A stretch of DNA of 64,000 bases from Urechis unicinctus (taxonomy: Eukaryota; Annelida; Polychaeta; Xenopneusta; Urechidae), in contig CM067344.1 of assembly GCA_034190875.2 (NCBI GenBank), positions 31,617,008-31,681,007 on the forward strand, written 5' to 3'. The notes below the pieces were generated by a model. The model was given only the letters and a program-made list of their open reading frames with translations. It was not told the DNA's origin and did not search any database. This document shows positions 1-13,135 of this stretch, piece after piece (within the stretch, counting starts at the first letter, position 1; every line of letters begins with the position of its first letter). The translations under genes and the position numbers were made by a program.

Positions 1-2
1 CC

Positions 3-933
3 AATTTTTTCAAGATTCAAGACAGGACAGGGGCGTTCAAGATAGAGTTCTCCAACCTGTGTGAACACTACATGGTGCCAAACATAAGCGAGGATAAACT
101 TATAGTTGGCTGGAGAACCAACCACATGCATTACTGGCGGAACCAGGTCAATTGTGTTTTATGGTAGGCAACCTCCGGCTGTGGTGTTTCCGCGCTGGAC
201 CACCGCAACTCTCCACGAATAAGGGATCTATATAGGTTTCACGTGTACTACATCATTCGGAGACTTCTGAACGAAATGAGGGTAGCACTACCGGATGAGG
301 CTACATGGTCAGCCACATATAATACCTTTGACAAGAAAATGTACCATTAACTCTGCCATGAGTTCGATGTCGCGAAAAAAACAGTGGGAGAATAAAAGGT
401 GGTAACCAAGGTCTCGGGCTAATTTACTTCACTGACCCTGAAACTGGCGAAGTACGACCAAGCATTCATTACGAAGTTCCCAGCACGTACTATGCAGATA
501 GACAAGTGTTTACCAAACCAACAAACGGGTTCGTTTTGCAGGGTGGCATGCTGTTGATTGCATAAAGCAAGCTAATGCGGGTGAAAGTACTTACAAACTG
601 GACAAATCTGAGGGGTTCATGGCTCCAGGTATCTCTCGAATTAACGACAGTATTCGAACCTATGTTTGGGCTTATCTTGATGCTCAGGCGCAGACCCGCT
701 CAGGGATACTAGGTATAGGCACATCCTTTGACTCCCGAAAGCGGTTTCATACTAATATTGAGGATACTATCAACTCAGCAGTTGACATTCCCTCGTCCAT
801 CAGCAGATATCAAAACATGCTCCAGATCGCTTCGTCAAAGGTTGATTATGTGTTTGGAACGGGCTCCGTCAGCCCTGCACCTCGCCGTTGGAAAAGTATC
901 TTGGTACAGCAAGCTGATAACCATCGCAAATGA
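3..933 (+). pseudogene. Decayed coding remnant of an unidentified mobile or virus-like gene
   Basis: I do not recognise the family. The reading runs in three successive frames: 3-348 (about 115 codons, one internal TAG at 168), 410-565, and about 565-933 (the last containing an open stretch of 104 codons from an ATG at 619). These three frames imply at least two indels plus point stops. GC content is clearly above the AT-rich surroundings, and the translation has balanced, globular-protein composition, for example IYFTDPETGEV near 425 and ISRINDSIRTYVWAYLDAQ near 630. It is cut by the left window edge, so more of the gene may lie upstream; on the right it stops just before a TA microsatellite. 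The enriched aromatic and charged residues would suit a structural or enzymatic protein of a large transposon or dsDNA virus-like element, but that is inference. It is not an intact gene. Confidence 0.6.
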
Positions 934-1002
934 GCAACAGCAGATAGGCATGAACACTGATGTCAACATGGCTGCTACAATTTCTATCCAGTTGAGGAAG
1001 CG

Positions 1003-1567
<565 letters not shown>

Positions 1568-1844
1568 TGCATCAGAAGGTGTAACTTGATCTACTGAATC
1601 GTATAGTTTTGGAATCCAAAATAATTGATGGAGGTTAAGTTACAGTTGCTGTACAAGTGCGTCGATGTGGAAGATGATTAATAATCCCTCTTTGAGAACG
1701 CATTCTCGAATTCAACGAACCTCTAACATAGCAACAAACCACTGGAGATAGGAACTGTTGCAATATGGTCCTATGAATTATATTCTTAAAGTGAAACGAA
1801 AGGAAGTATCATTTATCGTTCCTCACCAGATAATGCAGGCGCCG
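1568..1844. other. No recognisable feature
   Basis: AT-rich unique sequence between the microsatellite and a small dispersed repeat. Its right part aligns loosely with 63380-63537, so the dispersed repeat may begin upstream of its clear core. No open frame worth reporting. Confidence 0.5.
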
Positions 1845-1930
1845 AATAACTGATTGCCGCCATTGATAGAAGTTTTGATGATATGATTAATAGAAAAGGG
1901 TATTTGCCTGCGTGGCCTTGCGTCTTTGAA
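1845..1930 (+). repeat. Small dispersed repeat, copy 1 of 4
   Basis: Starts AATAACTGATTGCCGCCATT and ends in a TGCGTGGCCTTG block. The best partner is 63538-63620, which has the same order of blocks (AATAACTGATAGCC, CCATCAATAGA, TGATATCATGG, CTGCCTGGCCTTG). The copies are old and diverged. I see no target-site duplication or poly(A) tail, so the element class is unknown. Confidence 0.5.
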
Positions 1931-2522
1931 TATTTTAATATGTTCGTCATAAGTATTTTCTGCCTTTCAAGAACGTTTTCAATTAAATAAACGAGCACCT
2001 TACACCATTATTTAACATTTGTTCTGGTACAATCATTGACTCTCTGTTCAACAGGTAATCTTCTGTGTTGCAGGCTTTGTGATAGCAATTGCTCATCTGA
2101 TTATGTTTTACCTAAGCAGATCAATCCATGTCTAATATTATTGAACTTCATAATAATAGATGCTCTACTCACATCAATTAAAGTTTACCGATAGCGATTT
2201 AACAGACATATATCAGCCACAACATTTAATGGCAATGCTTTGCAAGGATGGGTGCTTTGTCATTTCTCATATCAACGCATTGACTTTGGCACTCGTCCTG
2301 TGTTGCGTTTGTGTGTTAATTAAATGCAAAATCATTAATGCAATATAACACTACAAGAGGTCAAATGCATCTACAGATACACAGGTATATAATTATCATA
2401 GTTATAAAATTGTGAACGTACATTTTACTATTGCAGTCCTTCTTTGATGAAATATGCCGCATTCTTAACAGAGACAATACAAAACCAGCTAACGGTGTTA
2501 GAACACTTGATGCTATTCGGTC
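1931..2522. other. No recognisable feature
   Basis: AT-rich sequence. A 62-codon frame at 2160-2348 is within the length expected by chance. At about 2437 a pyrimidine-AG precedes a short open stretch (2438-2520), which could be an exon or part of the decayed element described at 2523-2613. Confidence 0.4.
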
Positions 2523-2613
2523 GTGACTGAAGGTCAGACCTCGATTGTGATGAACGACATAGATTAGTTGTTCTTTGACACGAACGATGCACCCAACAAG
2601 TTGAAATTACATG
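2523..2613 (+). repeat. Diverged copy of a coding-like segment (partner at 26859-26948)
   Basis: About 90 bases align block by block and without large gaps to 26859-26948. The clearest shared run is CCAACAAGTTGAAAT preceded by GATGCA. The partner lies inside a coding-like remnant, so this is probably a second scrap of the same element. Homology stops a few bases after the shared run. Confidence 0.55.
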
Positions 2614-5298
2614 GAATTTTCAACCAAGTGACATCTCATAATGAACGTGAGAGCTTGTGCTTGACTGATATAGTACCTAGATGTACCTGGGTTGATAAAA
2701 GCAACTTCCTAACACTGCGATTTCATATTGTTGTAAGGTATATTTTTTGCGGTTACGAATAGCCTTGTGAATGCAAACTACCTTATAAAATGTCATGACG
2801 AACGGTATCTTCACAGTAAAGACTTACAAATGTCGACTTTAATTGACTGCCAATGTATCACTTTCATAAACGATGTTGAATTTGGAAGGCAAACATTTCA
2901 CAATCTGCCTTTTGCTTTCCTTTTGGATCTCGTTTCGTTAAACCTCCTCTCTGCTGTCCATATGTGTATATCAACCGTTAATTTCATATATTGCACATGT
3001 GAATTTATGGTAGGAAACGTACGCCGCAGCCTGCGCGCCGCATCTCATCGAACGGCGTCCATTATGTCGTCGCTTACTAGTATAGGTTATTAATATAATC
3101 AAATGCAAACAAATTCATGGGTTTGATGGTGCATTAGGTCCGCACTTAATGGCTTACAATAACTTACGCAATTGCAATAAAGTACACCTTTTATGGAAGC
3201 CTATTTAATTGCTGATAACGTCATTCATAGACAAGCGTAAGTAGATAACGAAGTAAGACATTTTGGACCGTCTCCTCTGTCAGCTAAAAATATAGGACTT
3301 CTACCTAGTAATGAGTTGAATGGTTGCGGTTTTTAAGTTTATAATCACAGGCCATTGCAGGCGAGCGTTCTATAGCACCTCAAAATTCCAGTCATAAAAA
3401 CTCGAAAACATTGATGTTCTTACAAATGCTTGATGTTTTTGCAATCACCAGAACTAGGTATTGTCCCTTGTTAACTCAGGCTTTCTGTCACTGCATTACT
3501 TTAAAAGTAAATATCACAGCAATACATTACTTATCCTTAATTTTAATCGGCCTTTTGTGATGCACTTCGAATCTAAATTAATCATCAATAATATCTGTGA
3601 TATGGTGCATGTGTCACGATTAGCGTAAAAAGACCGTAATTCACACAAATTTATGCCGCATACGTTCTGTTTTGCATTAATATTCCACGAGGCGCTATAA
3701 TGATAGATCGAATGCAATAATATTAGAGACAGAAATAGGCAAAATCATCTAATTAAGTAGCGGAAATAAATCAATTACGATACATCTTACAATCATTGCA
3801 GGATCAATAATAGTTTTATATTTCTCATTGATATTCTTATTTAAAGATTTGAGTCGAAATTTGATGGACAGAAAACCATGCAATTGAAGAGCAATGGCTT
3901 AGTTAAACGCGAAAACGTAATTTAATATGAATCTGATACAATGTTGCATAAAACTGGTGAAACTTGACTGTGCCATCATACAGGTGTCAATATGTGCTGC
4001 GTCTGTGTCGGGTTCAATTAGGATAAATATCGTCTATATCTAGCCATAACTTGATATAATATGATAATAATACACCTATAGTCAATGGTTGGTCGTTGAG
4101 TAACCATTTGCTTTGTAAAACAAAACGTTGGTTTTCTCAGCGGTACCTATACACTATAATGTCGAATACTCAACCGAAAGAGTTGTTATTCTGCTCATCA
4201 CAATTTACGAATCAATCATCGAGCAAAACCCATGTGACGCTTACATCAAACGCAACTACAGTGGCAAGATTAGTTCTTCATTTAATGCCGACAGGAAAAG
4301 CGGTACTAGATTATATTTGTATATAGGATCTTGTGCTGTGCAATATTATTAATTATATTATCTTGTCTAGATGTATATGGTATCTTAATTAAGAAGGATA
4401 CGCTAGAAATAACTTGGCATTTTGTGCTACATCTTATTTGCATTCCGCTTATCATACAGCCCTGAATGATCTTTAACATCGAAGCACAGTATCAAAACAC
4501 AACTGACAAGATGCTCTGTTGTTAAGAAATATTTTGTGTAATTGAGGTGCTCAAAATTACTGAATCATTCTCGATGAATCATTTTCTCTTTTCGCAAGAC
4601 AATATGAATCAATGTAAACTACTGTATCACATGACATAGCCCATTGTGTGCAAGTAAATAGTCCTCAATAGCATTGTAACGTGGTCGTACCTGGGACCTC
4701 TGATCTCTGTATCATTTTCATATGTATCATTGTAAAGGGAATCCGTGAAATGTTGCTCATAAAAATTGAGTGGCATAAATGCAAACGATCTTCAATTAGA
4801 ATAGAATGCAATGTTCTTGCACTCAATTCTTATTGCTATAACAAGGACTTTGCATCACCGACAATACATTGCACTGGTATTACTACGAGTAACAAACATA
4901 GATACCTTATTTTAATTTAGCATCAACTACAATATGGATTATTTCGGTCTTGATTGAGGTAATGATCCCGTCTGCTTATCGATTTAATTCGATTATTTCA
5001 ATAGGTATGTTTTATGCTAGAAGAGAATTGTAGTGTTTCACTTTGCTACAACAATATAAGTTGATATTATTCGGGACAAAATGACTGTCGCTGTGATGTC
5101 AAAGCCTGTTTTAATCCTCAGTGATTGATTGCACTGCTCTTTTGTTCAATGTACCGAATAATGAAGTAAATACAATCAGCCCGAATTGAGAGACTGATAG
5201 GAAAGCTAATGTTGCCCCAAATGGAACACGATATATCAAAACGCTTTGACAACAAGACGATACTTTGTAGAAGTAAAACACCCCTACCATACCCCTAC
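2614..5298. other. AT-rich sequence without a supported gene
   Basis: Holds short frames at 2767-3093 (108 codons), 4128-4352 (74 codons) and 4681-4920 that I cannot separate from chance. A small CpG-rich patch lies at about 3018-3075. The segment 4682-4715 resembles 27268-27305 and is listed separately. Confidence 0.5.
4682..4715 (-). repeat. Possible tRNA-derived SINE fragment
   Basis: Read on the minus strand it has a GAGATCAGAGGTCCCAGGT block that matches 27268-27305 (GAGATCTGAGGTGCCTGGGT, followed by TCAAAT). The latter resembles a tRNA B box, so both may be SINE 3' parts. Evidence is two short matches only. Confidence 0.25.
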
Positions 5299-5400
5299 CT
5301 ACACACACACGCACTCAAGCACGCACAAACACACACATGCACACACACACACGCGCACACACACACACGAATACACATACGCGCGTGCATATATATGTGT
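5299..5400. repeat. (CA)n microsatellite
   Basis: Imperfect CA repeat with CACG and CAAG interruptions, ending in a short TATATG run. Frames across it read Thr-His repeats and are not genes. Confidence 0.95.
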
Positions 5401-5901
5401 CCTTATTAGTCACTGTTGCATACACAACTTTTGTTAATAAGATGATTAGTGTAATCATGCATGATGGTGAAACACAGTGAGGGTGCTTGTAAAGCAATAT
5501 ATTTCGGGAGTCATGGGCTTATCATAATGCTATATGAGGTATGTATCAGGGTCATTTATCGATTTCATTCTGCATAACATTGTCTGTATGTCTTGCGTGT
5601 TTCGAGCGATTTTGTTTTATTTTACCCTTGCTGACATCAACTATGATATACACCAGCTTTAAACCTGTGACATACAGATAATGACGCAACGATACTATGG
5701 TATTCAAATAGTCAGCATAATGGCCGGCAACATTGCCTATGCCGAAGTAAAATGTGCGAAGCCTAAGTACTTTAATGCACAGTGATAACGACCGCATTTT
5801 GCTCACATGGAAGATGAGTTGCTGTGTTCCCACAGGCCTCGAACAGCTCATTGGCTTTTGTTAGTCTGGTCTTATCGACCAGGTCGCCCCTCGTGCTCTT
5901 C
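5401..5901. other. No recognisable feature
   Basis: AT-rich in its left part, rising in GC towards 5850. A 99-codon minus-strand frame at 5552-5851 is in the chance range. It abuts the decayed minus-strand remnant but does not clearly read into it. Confidence 0.45.
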
Positions 5902-6727
5902 TTAACGTACGATAACCTCATCTACAATTTTGGTCATGTTCACGGGTAACTCTACTACCTCGCCTTCTAGTTCGATCCTTGCCTCACCTCCCTGACCTCT
6001 GAAGCTCCCCAATTGCCGCTCGAGCCAAAGGTTCCACACCATTTTCTCAATGTCTTGCCACCTGTATTCCTTTTATTGTTAAGGATCCCCCCACCTACCA
6101 GCGAAGATACCAAGCTCGATGACTGTGACTAGTTACTGAACGCGTTCACTGGGGGTAAATCTTCGGCTTCGCTACTTTGAGGTGGTCTCCGAACACTATT
6201 TCTTTCGGTATGCCATTGCCTGGCGCAATCAAGTGATGAATGAGCGCCATTGTCCAGCTGCTTGCAAGACCAATATGTTTTGAACCCATCTTGCCGCCAC
6301 CCGTTTGGCCATTAGCTTCAAGGTGTTGCCGCCATGTAAAGGCGATATGTTTGGCCGTCAAAGGTTATGGTCGGCCTGTCAAACGAAGACTTCGAGATAA
6401 TTTGCGTGACGACTCCGGCTAACCGGGTTTGTGTGGTAACACATCCGTGGGGATTATGATAGGGTCTTTCGAATAGCTGTCGGATAGACCTACCGACAAC
6501 ACCCACCTTACGCAGGTACTCGCTCTGTCACCGAGCCCTCACCCATCTTCGCTCGGATTCCTCTGGGGTCCTCTGTGATCGTCTGAGGTTCCCTGGGATC
6601 ATCTGCGATGGCTAAACCTCTTAAGAGGTCTTCGTCAGGCATCTTCACCAGTTTATACCCGGCGACCAGGCTCGTCATCCAGTTTCAGGGCATGATATTT
6701 CTTACACCTTTTCTCCTTCATTGCCAT
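5902..6727 (-). pseudogene. Decayed coding remnant of an unidentified mobile or virus-like gene
   Basis: GC-rich island (about half G+C) in AT-rich DNA. On the minus strand an ATG at 6727 opens a short reading. Coding then continues in other frames: about 6660-6507 (acidic, with KMPDEDLLRG), 6506-6318 (62 codons), 6361-6146 (71 codons, with a GGGKMGS stretch) and 6064-5902 (about 53 codons, with ELEGEVVELPVNMTKIVDE, ending in TAA). At least three frameshifts are needed, so it is not functional. The Gly-rich stretch is not a convincing P-loop. The compositional and decay style matches 3-933 and 61270-62009, which may come from the same element type. The family is not recognised. Confidence 0.55.
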
Positions 6728-9700
6728 CTTTAATATTAATTTCGTGGGTAATCAGTGCCACAAAAAACTACGACTTTTAATGTAGACACCTGTTAGGAAG
6801 TGAAACTGGGTCAAATTATTTCCTTCTTAATGAAAAAAATCTACTTGCATTTGAAAATGTAATATACTGGCGTTAAAGAAACGTTATTTTTATTTAATAT
6901 AGAAATTTTTTTGTCTGTCATTTGTGCAGCACTCGCTATCCTTTACAATTATAGTGACTTTGAGAGTACTCTAATCGCCTTTAAGGAATAAATAAGTTGT
7001 CGATGTTTTAATCCTTATTCTACTACTTCTGTGAGTACCTCTTTGCAATCTTTAGTACGTTAAATGATGGCAACACATCCTAAAACTCGCGATCAAGAAG
7101 TGGTGCTAATGCGCTTGTAATGTGAGTAAAACATTTGTGATTCTTGTAATATTGCATAACTGTGTATAAAGGGCAGATGCTCCCACTTCAAAGCTGGTGC
7201 GTTTAATTTACACTTATGATGACCGCTCTTTTCTGGCATTTGGCTTAGATTCATCTCGAAATTTAGACCTGTATTGTCATACACTACAAAAGGGAAGTTG
7301 TCTAGACCGAACATGACTAGCATTTACTGAGGGGCAAATCATACAGTAAACGAAAACACTCATGTAGCCGGTTGTTGAGTGCGAAATGTCTTTTGACAGG
7401 ATGCATATTGTTGCTAATGAGGTAACTAAAATGTGATAGGGGAAACATTGACAGATTTGTGCTAGTATTTATGCCAGCCTTAGCTAAATAAGGTGCCTAG
7501 CAATGTCTGAATGAGGGTAAATTCAGCCATATACGATACATTCCGCTTGATAAATTGACACAGTAGATCATTAATACGCTTTGAAAATTATAAACCTGCC
7601 CTTTTGGACGAATTGTTATGTCCTTATTGTTCCAATATCAACTTTTCATTGAATGAATGAAATAGTACCAGTGGTCTGAATGAATTTAACCTATAATAAG
7701 TACTACCTTCATCCTTAACATAATCTAGTATGGTCCTCATTGGTGCACACATGGGATACAGTGCTCAATCATTTTGGCCAAATTCATTTAATGTGCGACA
7801 CTAACGTCGTTTATCGATGTTGTCTGTTTAATACACTGAGAATCTTGCTTGTGTCACGGCATTCCGATAGTGTATCATGCCAATTAATATTAAAAATCCC
7901 GTAGTGGATGCAAAAAATTGTATAGGCTTAGACCCTACTTTTAATGCTACGTTCATACCGAATATAGTATCAGCTACATAAACTGGCTGCGATACACTGA
8001 GATGACGTAACCTTCAATGGTTGGTTTAAGACTTTCCGGGTTTCTAAAATTAAAATATCAATGCAAATGTATTTGATATCATTATTTCGGGATGGGTAAG
8101 GAAGAGGATGGATGAGCTAGTAATTCAACGCTTACACATATAATACCATAAATCATGCTCAACAATAAATCTGCGACCTTTTCCTTTACAGGGTAGTATT
8201 AGTTCGACAATCTGATATTACATGAAGGCATTATTGCGACAGAAAATAAATAATACTTTCTGTAGATATGATTTTTGTGTTCGTGATATTGAATGTAAAA
8301 TATTTCTCCCTTTTTTTACGTCCACATAAGCTAGTACAAATGAAATAGCACGTTGTGTGATAACAGCTCTGCATTAGAATTAAACCTTAAGTAAAGGGCG
8401 CTTTTTACCTTCGATGGATAAAAATGAAAAAAACACACAGTGATCTTGAAGCTCGTGAAGGAAGCATACTTTCTATACGAGAAACTTTATTCTGTACATC
8501 ACGCAATATTCAAATGAAGTGCAGTATTGCTAAGTGGGCAACATTAGTAAAGTATGCTTTTAGGCTTCACTGATAATCAACTTCCAAACACCTCTTTTTA
8601 TAAACGGTTAAAAAACGGGTAATACCTACCCAGTAATGGATATTGATGTACACAGAAAGAGGGTTATTTAACGACAATGCGCTTCCCTGAATCAGTGGCA
8701 GACAGACACTAGATGCCAATGTTGACGATTATAATATATGAAGTAAGCATTCGGTCTATGGAACCGTTGTTCATGAAACAAGAAGTGCATTAGTCTTATT
8801 TGACCAGATATAACATGAGAATGAAGGCTAATCCGTTGCAACAATGATGTATGTCGTATATCCAGTGCAATTGGTTTGGAAAAGAATACATGGGACAATC
8901 TATATTTCTATATTTTGTTTTTGCCATAATTTGCGCGTCAACTTCGTCCGTTCGAGTTTGTGGGATACTGAACAAAGAACAGAGGTTATTACTACTAACA
9001 TTGCTCGCTTGGTAATATTATCTGTCTACCCATAACTGAATCTCTGAAAGCACAATCGGTTCCTGTCTTACTGACTGACTTGCATTTTATATCTCAACTA
9101 TTACTATATAAATTTAGATCTGTAGGTGACAGACCAGCTGTCTTTGGTTGTGCACATGCATGCTTGCCCCAAAAAGGTTGTGCCACTTACCTTGGATAAT
9201 ACATCAGAGATAAAAGCGCAAGCCATCAATGGTATTTTTAAAGTCATTTTGTCTGAACAAAGAACAGTTTCAGCGGATAACACCAAACACCAACACGAGC
9301 GTTTGTTTTGTCTTGTATATTATTGATATAGATGTTCATTAGAATTTATCATAGTAAAGGATCAAGCTACATGTTTTCAATAATATGCGAGCCTATAATT
9401 GGTCCTCTAGGTTTAATTGTCGCTATTTTGTGTTGAGCATTGTTTATAAGAAAGGTCAAGCTGCTGCTAAGTTATACATGGGCATCCAAAAAGGAATAAA
9501 AACAGTCGTACACACACGAGCTTGAGATAAACAGGGAGCATTCAAAATAACATACATAACAGTGATGCCTGCCATTAGTACGGTACAACGATCTATCAAA
9601 ATATTTTGTGGTGCGTAGGTTATTTATATGAAATCCTAGCATGGACCGATCTTTCTAAACATATATTGTAATCCGGCCAAGGGATGAGCTAGAGCACAAT

Positions 9701-10380
9701 ACGGAGCCAACGAATCAATCACAGTTGCTACTAAAAACTATGTAATCTGAACGTATTATTATCCTTATCGGTGAAAAGTATTAGTTATTTCGTATAATGC
9801 TGTTCCGCCAGCTATTTTTCGGAATATTACCATTGTTTGCATGTTACGCAAACTGAATATCATTTGGACAAAAACATCGACTAAAAGTCTGAAAATTCCG
9901 ACTTTCCTTCATACGCATCGAATAAAGTTGTCAGAATCTGAAATAAGAAAATCGATGATAATTTTTGATTAAATATGTAATATGTCAAAATAAACAGAAA
10001 GCTTATAGGAATAATGAATGGTCAGAGTTGTCTGAGTATTCCATCTGAGTCTGCGCGTATTGTAAGTATCTACACCAGGTTATTCCTATGCCATTGAACT
10101 GTATATCGGCTAGCATTACTTTCTCGTGCTTAATGATGACGAGTTGGTGTAATCGTTAAATGATGTGCAATAATGGCGAAAATTACCAAACTTACAATGA
10201 CATGTATACAAGGCACATATAGCTAATTGGAGGTTGAACTTCAGACATATCACTTGTTATTTATGACAAATATGCCATTGCAAAAGAAAGCTAACAAATG
10301 CCGAATCAAATTTGCATTCCAAACGCGTTCGCCTGTGATGTCGGTTGCTGGTTACATTAAGAGCCAATAATCCCTTGACT
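6728..10380. other. AT-rich sequence without a supported gene
   Basis: No repeat pair or coding island stands out. Short frames at 7093-7323 (-), 8692-8898 (-) and 9104-9326 (both strands) have chance lengths. Confidence 0.5.
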
Positions 10381-10700
10381 TATAATTGACTACCAGACTA
10401 CCACATGCAACAAGATGCACGCGTTGAAAAACGTTCCCTCTACGATGCAATAAACGCGTTAGAATGACATGAAATTCTACGTTTTATAAGACATTTATCT
10501 TCAGTTAAAATGCGGCTCTTTCTTATATCAAACCTTCCAGACATCGCTTCGATAAGATATTGCCAGCATTAACCGGCAACTGCAGCCCCTGTGTGTGGCT
10601 AGTATATGATCAGTGTGCTTGATATTTTCCAGTGGGGTTAATAAAGGTCCGGATGGCTGGACGTGAATTAAATCCATTACAGCTGCCGTACAATGTTAAA

Positions 10701-10770
10701 TAGCGTGCAACTAACAGATTATTAATATCAACGGCTGCAACAGATTCAATCTTTCAATAAACCAACATAG
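10701..10770. repeat. Tandem repeat unit 1 (191-base step)
   Basis: Begins TAGCGTGCAACTAACA and is matched at 10892 by TAGTGTGCAACCAACA. Shared blocks follow in the same order (ATATCAACGGC / ATATCAGCGGC, then TCAATAAACCAACA / TCAATGAACAACACA). Confidence 0.5.
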
Positions 10771-10891
10771 GTTTACGATATGTTATACAAATATAATCCA
10801 TTAACTTAATCAAACGAAGCACTTATGCATTAACAAATAGTAGAAATACATTATTTAGAAATAGATTTATCAAAGCCTGCTAATCTTCACG

Positions 10892-10961
10892 TAGTGTGCA
10901 ACCAACACAAGTGTTGATATCAGCGGCGTCAACTTGTTTAATAAGTCAATGAACAACACAA
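10892..10961. repeat. Tandem repeat unit 2 (191-base step)
   Basis: Partner of 10701-10770, about 70% alike by eye, same orientation. Flanks on both sides also show weaker similarity, so the whole 191-base unit was probably duplicated. Confidence 0.5.
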
Positions 10962-13135
10962 GATTATTTTGAGTTTAAAAACAACCAATTCATTTACAAA
11001 ATATAAAGATGTACATACATATATACCAGACTGAATCTTGCAGGAGAGGAGGGAAGGCCTTAAAATAGAAAATATCCGCCCTACTATAAGCAGCGGAGAA
11101 CACTGAAGTGAGTGGAGACAGAAAGCTGACGGATGTCGCCAATGAGCCGACGTAATGGAATGAGATGAACTGGGCGTATGCAACGCAAGTGTGTGTAGGC
11201 AAAAGTGGGGAAACACGGGTCGATTTGTGCAGTTTTCGATTAGTCAAGAGTTCTTCAATGCAAACAAATAGCATCATAATGACGACACGAATTTATTTCA
11301 AACATGTCCAAGAATTAAAAAATACATACATAAATTTATAATTAGACAAAAACAATGCAAACAGTTGCCATAGAGAATAAGCGATACAAACAATTGCACA
11401 CCAAGCGGACAATACTAGACGCAAATGCGTCTATGATAACTAATGACACTGGTTATATGCTATGAGATTTCAAAGGAGAAATTATGACATCGGCAGAGCA
11501 ATGAAATGACAATTAGTTATTGTAGGTTCTCTGTGAAAAGACATTACCTCATTATAAGTTGGGCTACGTTCACTATACACTTATGGCCCTTTTATACTCT
11601 CGAGCCATGGAATTTGCTGGTTCAGTCTTGTTTCGGGAAAAGTGCAGACAAATAGTTGGTCTGAGCCATTGCATTGATTCTGGTAAGCTACTCGTCTTAC
11701 CTTTCAATCACTGCCAGTTCGCATGCAATTAGCACAGTATCAAACAGTAGCAACCCGGTTACATAATATAGAAAGGGCTAAATTCGATTATATCTTCAAT
11801 GCTCATAACTCGTCACCACATCTTCATGAACACCATTATTGCATTTAGTATTCTCTATGTGATAATATTCATATAGTATATCGTTATATGTATTTTTTGG
11901 CTGACTAAGAATTAATATTTATATATTTGCTACAAGCAATTGGCCCATAATACGGTGATTGCCATGAGTATTGGGGATGTCGGTGAATAACTACATCTGC
12001 CTTGTTAACATCAAATATTATGTTTAGAGAGTAAATAATGACTACCTATGCAGGACCAAATGGATGGCATTGCTGGACGGATTTAAGTGGCAGTCAAATA
12101 ATCCTATCGTATTTTACAGCCTTCAACCGAAGGGTGGCACGATTAGTGTTATTCACAACATCAGTGCTTTAATGTACTGAGCATCAACCTATATCAATGT
12201 CTTATAGCCGTCCGGTAAATCGTCTATTCCTAGAGGGATTCATGTACCTTGGAATAAATTGCATTTAGCAATAATATCATCATTGTTATACATAGAGCAT
12301 TGACCAAAGGTACATAGTGGAGAAATTCAAGTAAATTTACTTTCTGTGTACAACAGTAATATAGAATACTTCCGTAAGCAAAATACTTGCGCACCTAGGT
12401 TAATGCTTGTATTTTCGTGTTTTATCATTCATCATCTCATTTAACTACAGAAGTAGATCAGAAATACCCATTAAACATTCCCTCAGAATATAAATAATCA
12501 CAAGATATGAGATCCTATCTTTAGAAAATGTCACGAATTATGATACCTCTACTTTTCCGACCCAAGTAAGGTCAAGCTTCTGCCTATGATGAATAGCAGC
12601 ATATAATAGGCTAGGGATTGCTCACGTCTAAACAAAGTGTCCATTCCTGACGAACATTTCAAATTAGATAAGGTTCACTGTGCCATTTTCACGTTCACAT
12701 ATATCAAAACATCAGTTTCCTCTGGGGAGCTGAGTTTGAAACATTGACTAAAAACGGATGTAGCTTTATGTGACCAAACATATCAATATAAGCTATCCCG
12801 TTCAAATGGCATCTGCATCAAATTGTTTGAAGGACGATGATTTGTTTGTACTTTTAGCTTTGGAACTTATACTCGTACGCAGGGAACAGCCAATTACACG
12901 TCCCAATGTGATCCATCATTGAATATCAGCTATTCTAGAAGTTTTGGTAGAATGATATAATTGTGGCACACACATTGTGCTATTCACCTTTGGATTCTTT
13001 GTAGTTTCGACCATTATGTTCTTTTGTGGAAGAATTCAAACACATTGAAGCCCAAATCCATGCTCGAGTGACGTAGATCAACGCCAACTTTAAACCGGCA
13101 TAGATCCTAATGCTCTGTTGTGTTTGGTAATCATA
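10962..13135. other. AT-rich sequence without a supported gene
   Basis: Minus-strand frames of 92 and 95 codons at 10938-11277 overlap each other in different frames and are in the chance range. A readable stretch near 12050-12175 (+) is too short to support. Confidence 0.5.

Noticed and set aside
6146..6361. GGGKMGS as an ATPase P-loop
   Set aside because: It lacks the GxxxxGK[ST] order and no Walker B could be found in frame.
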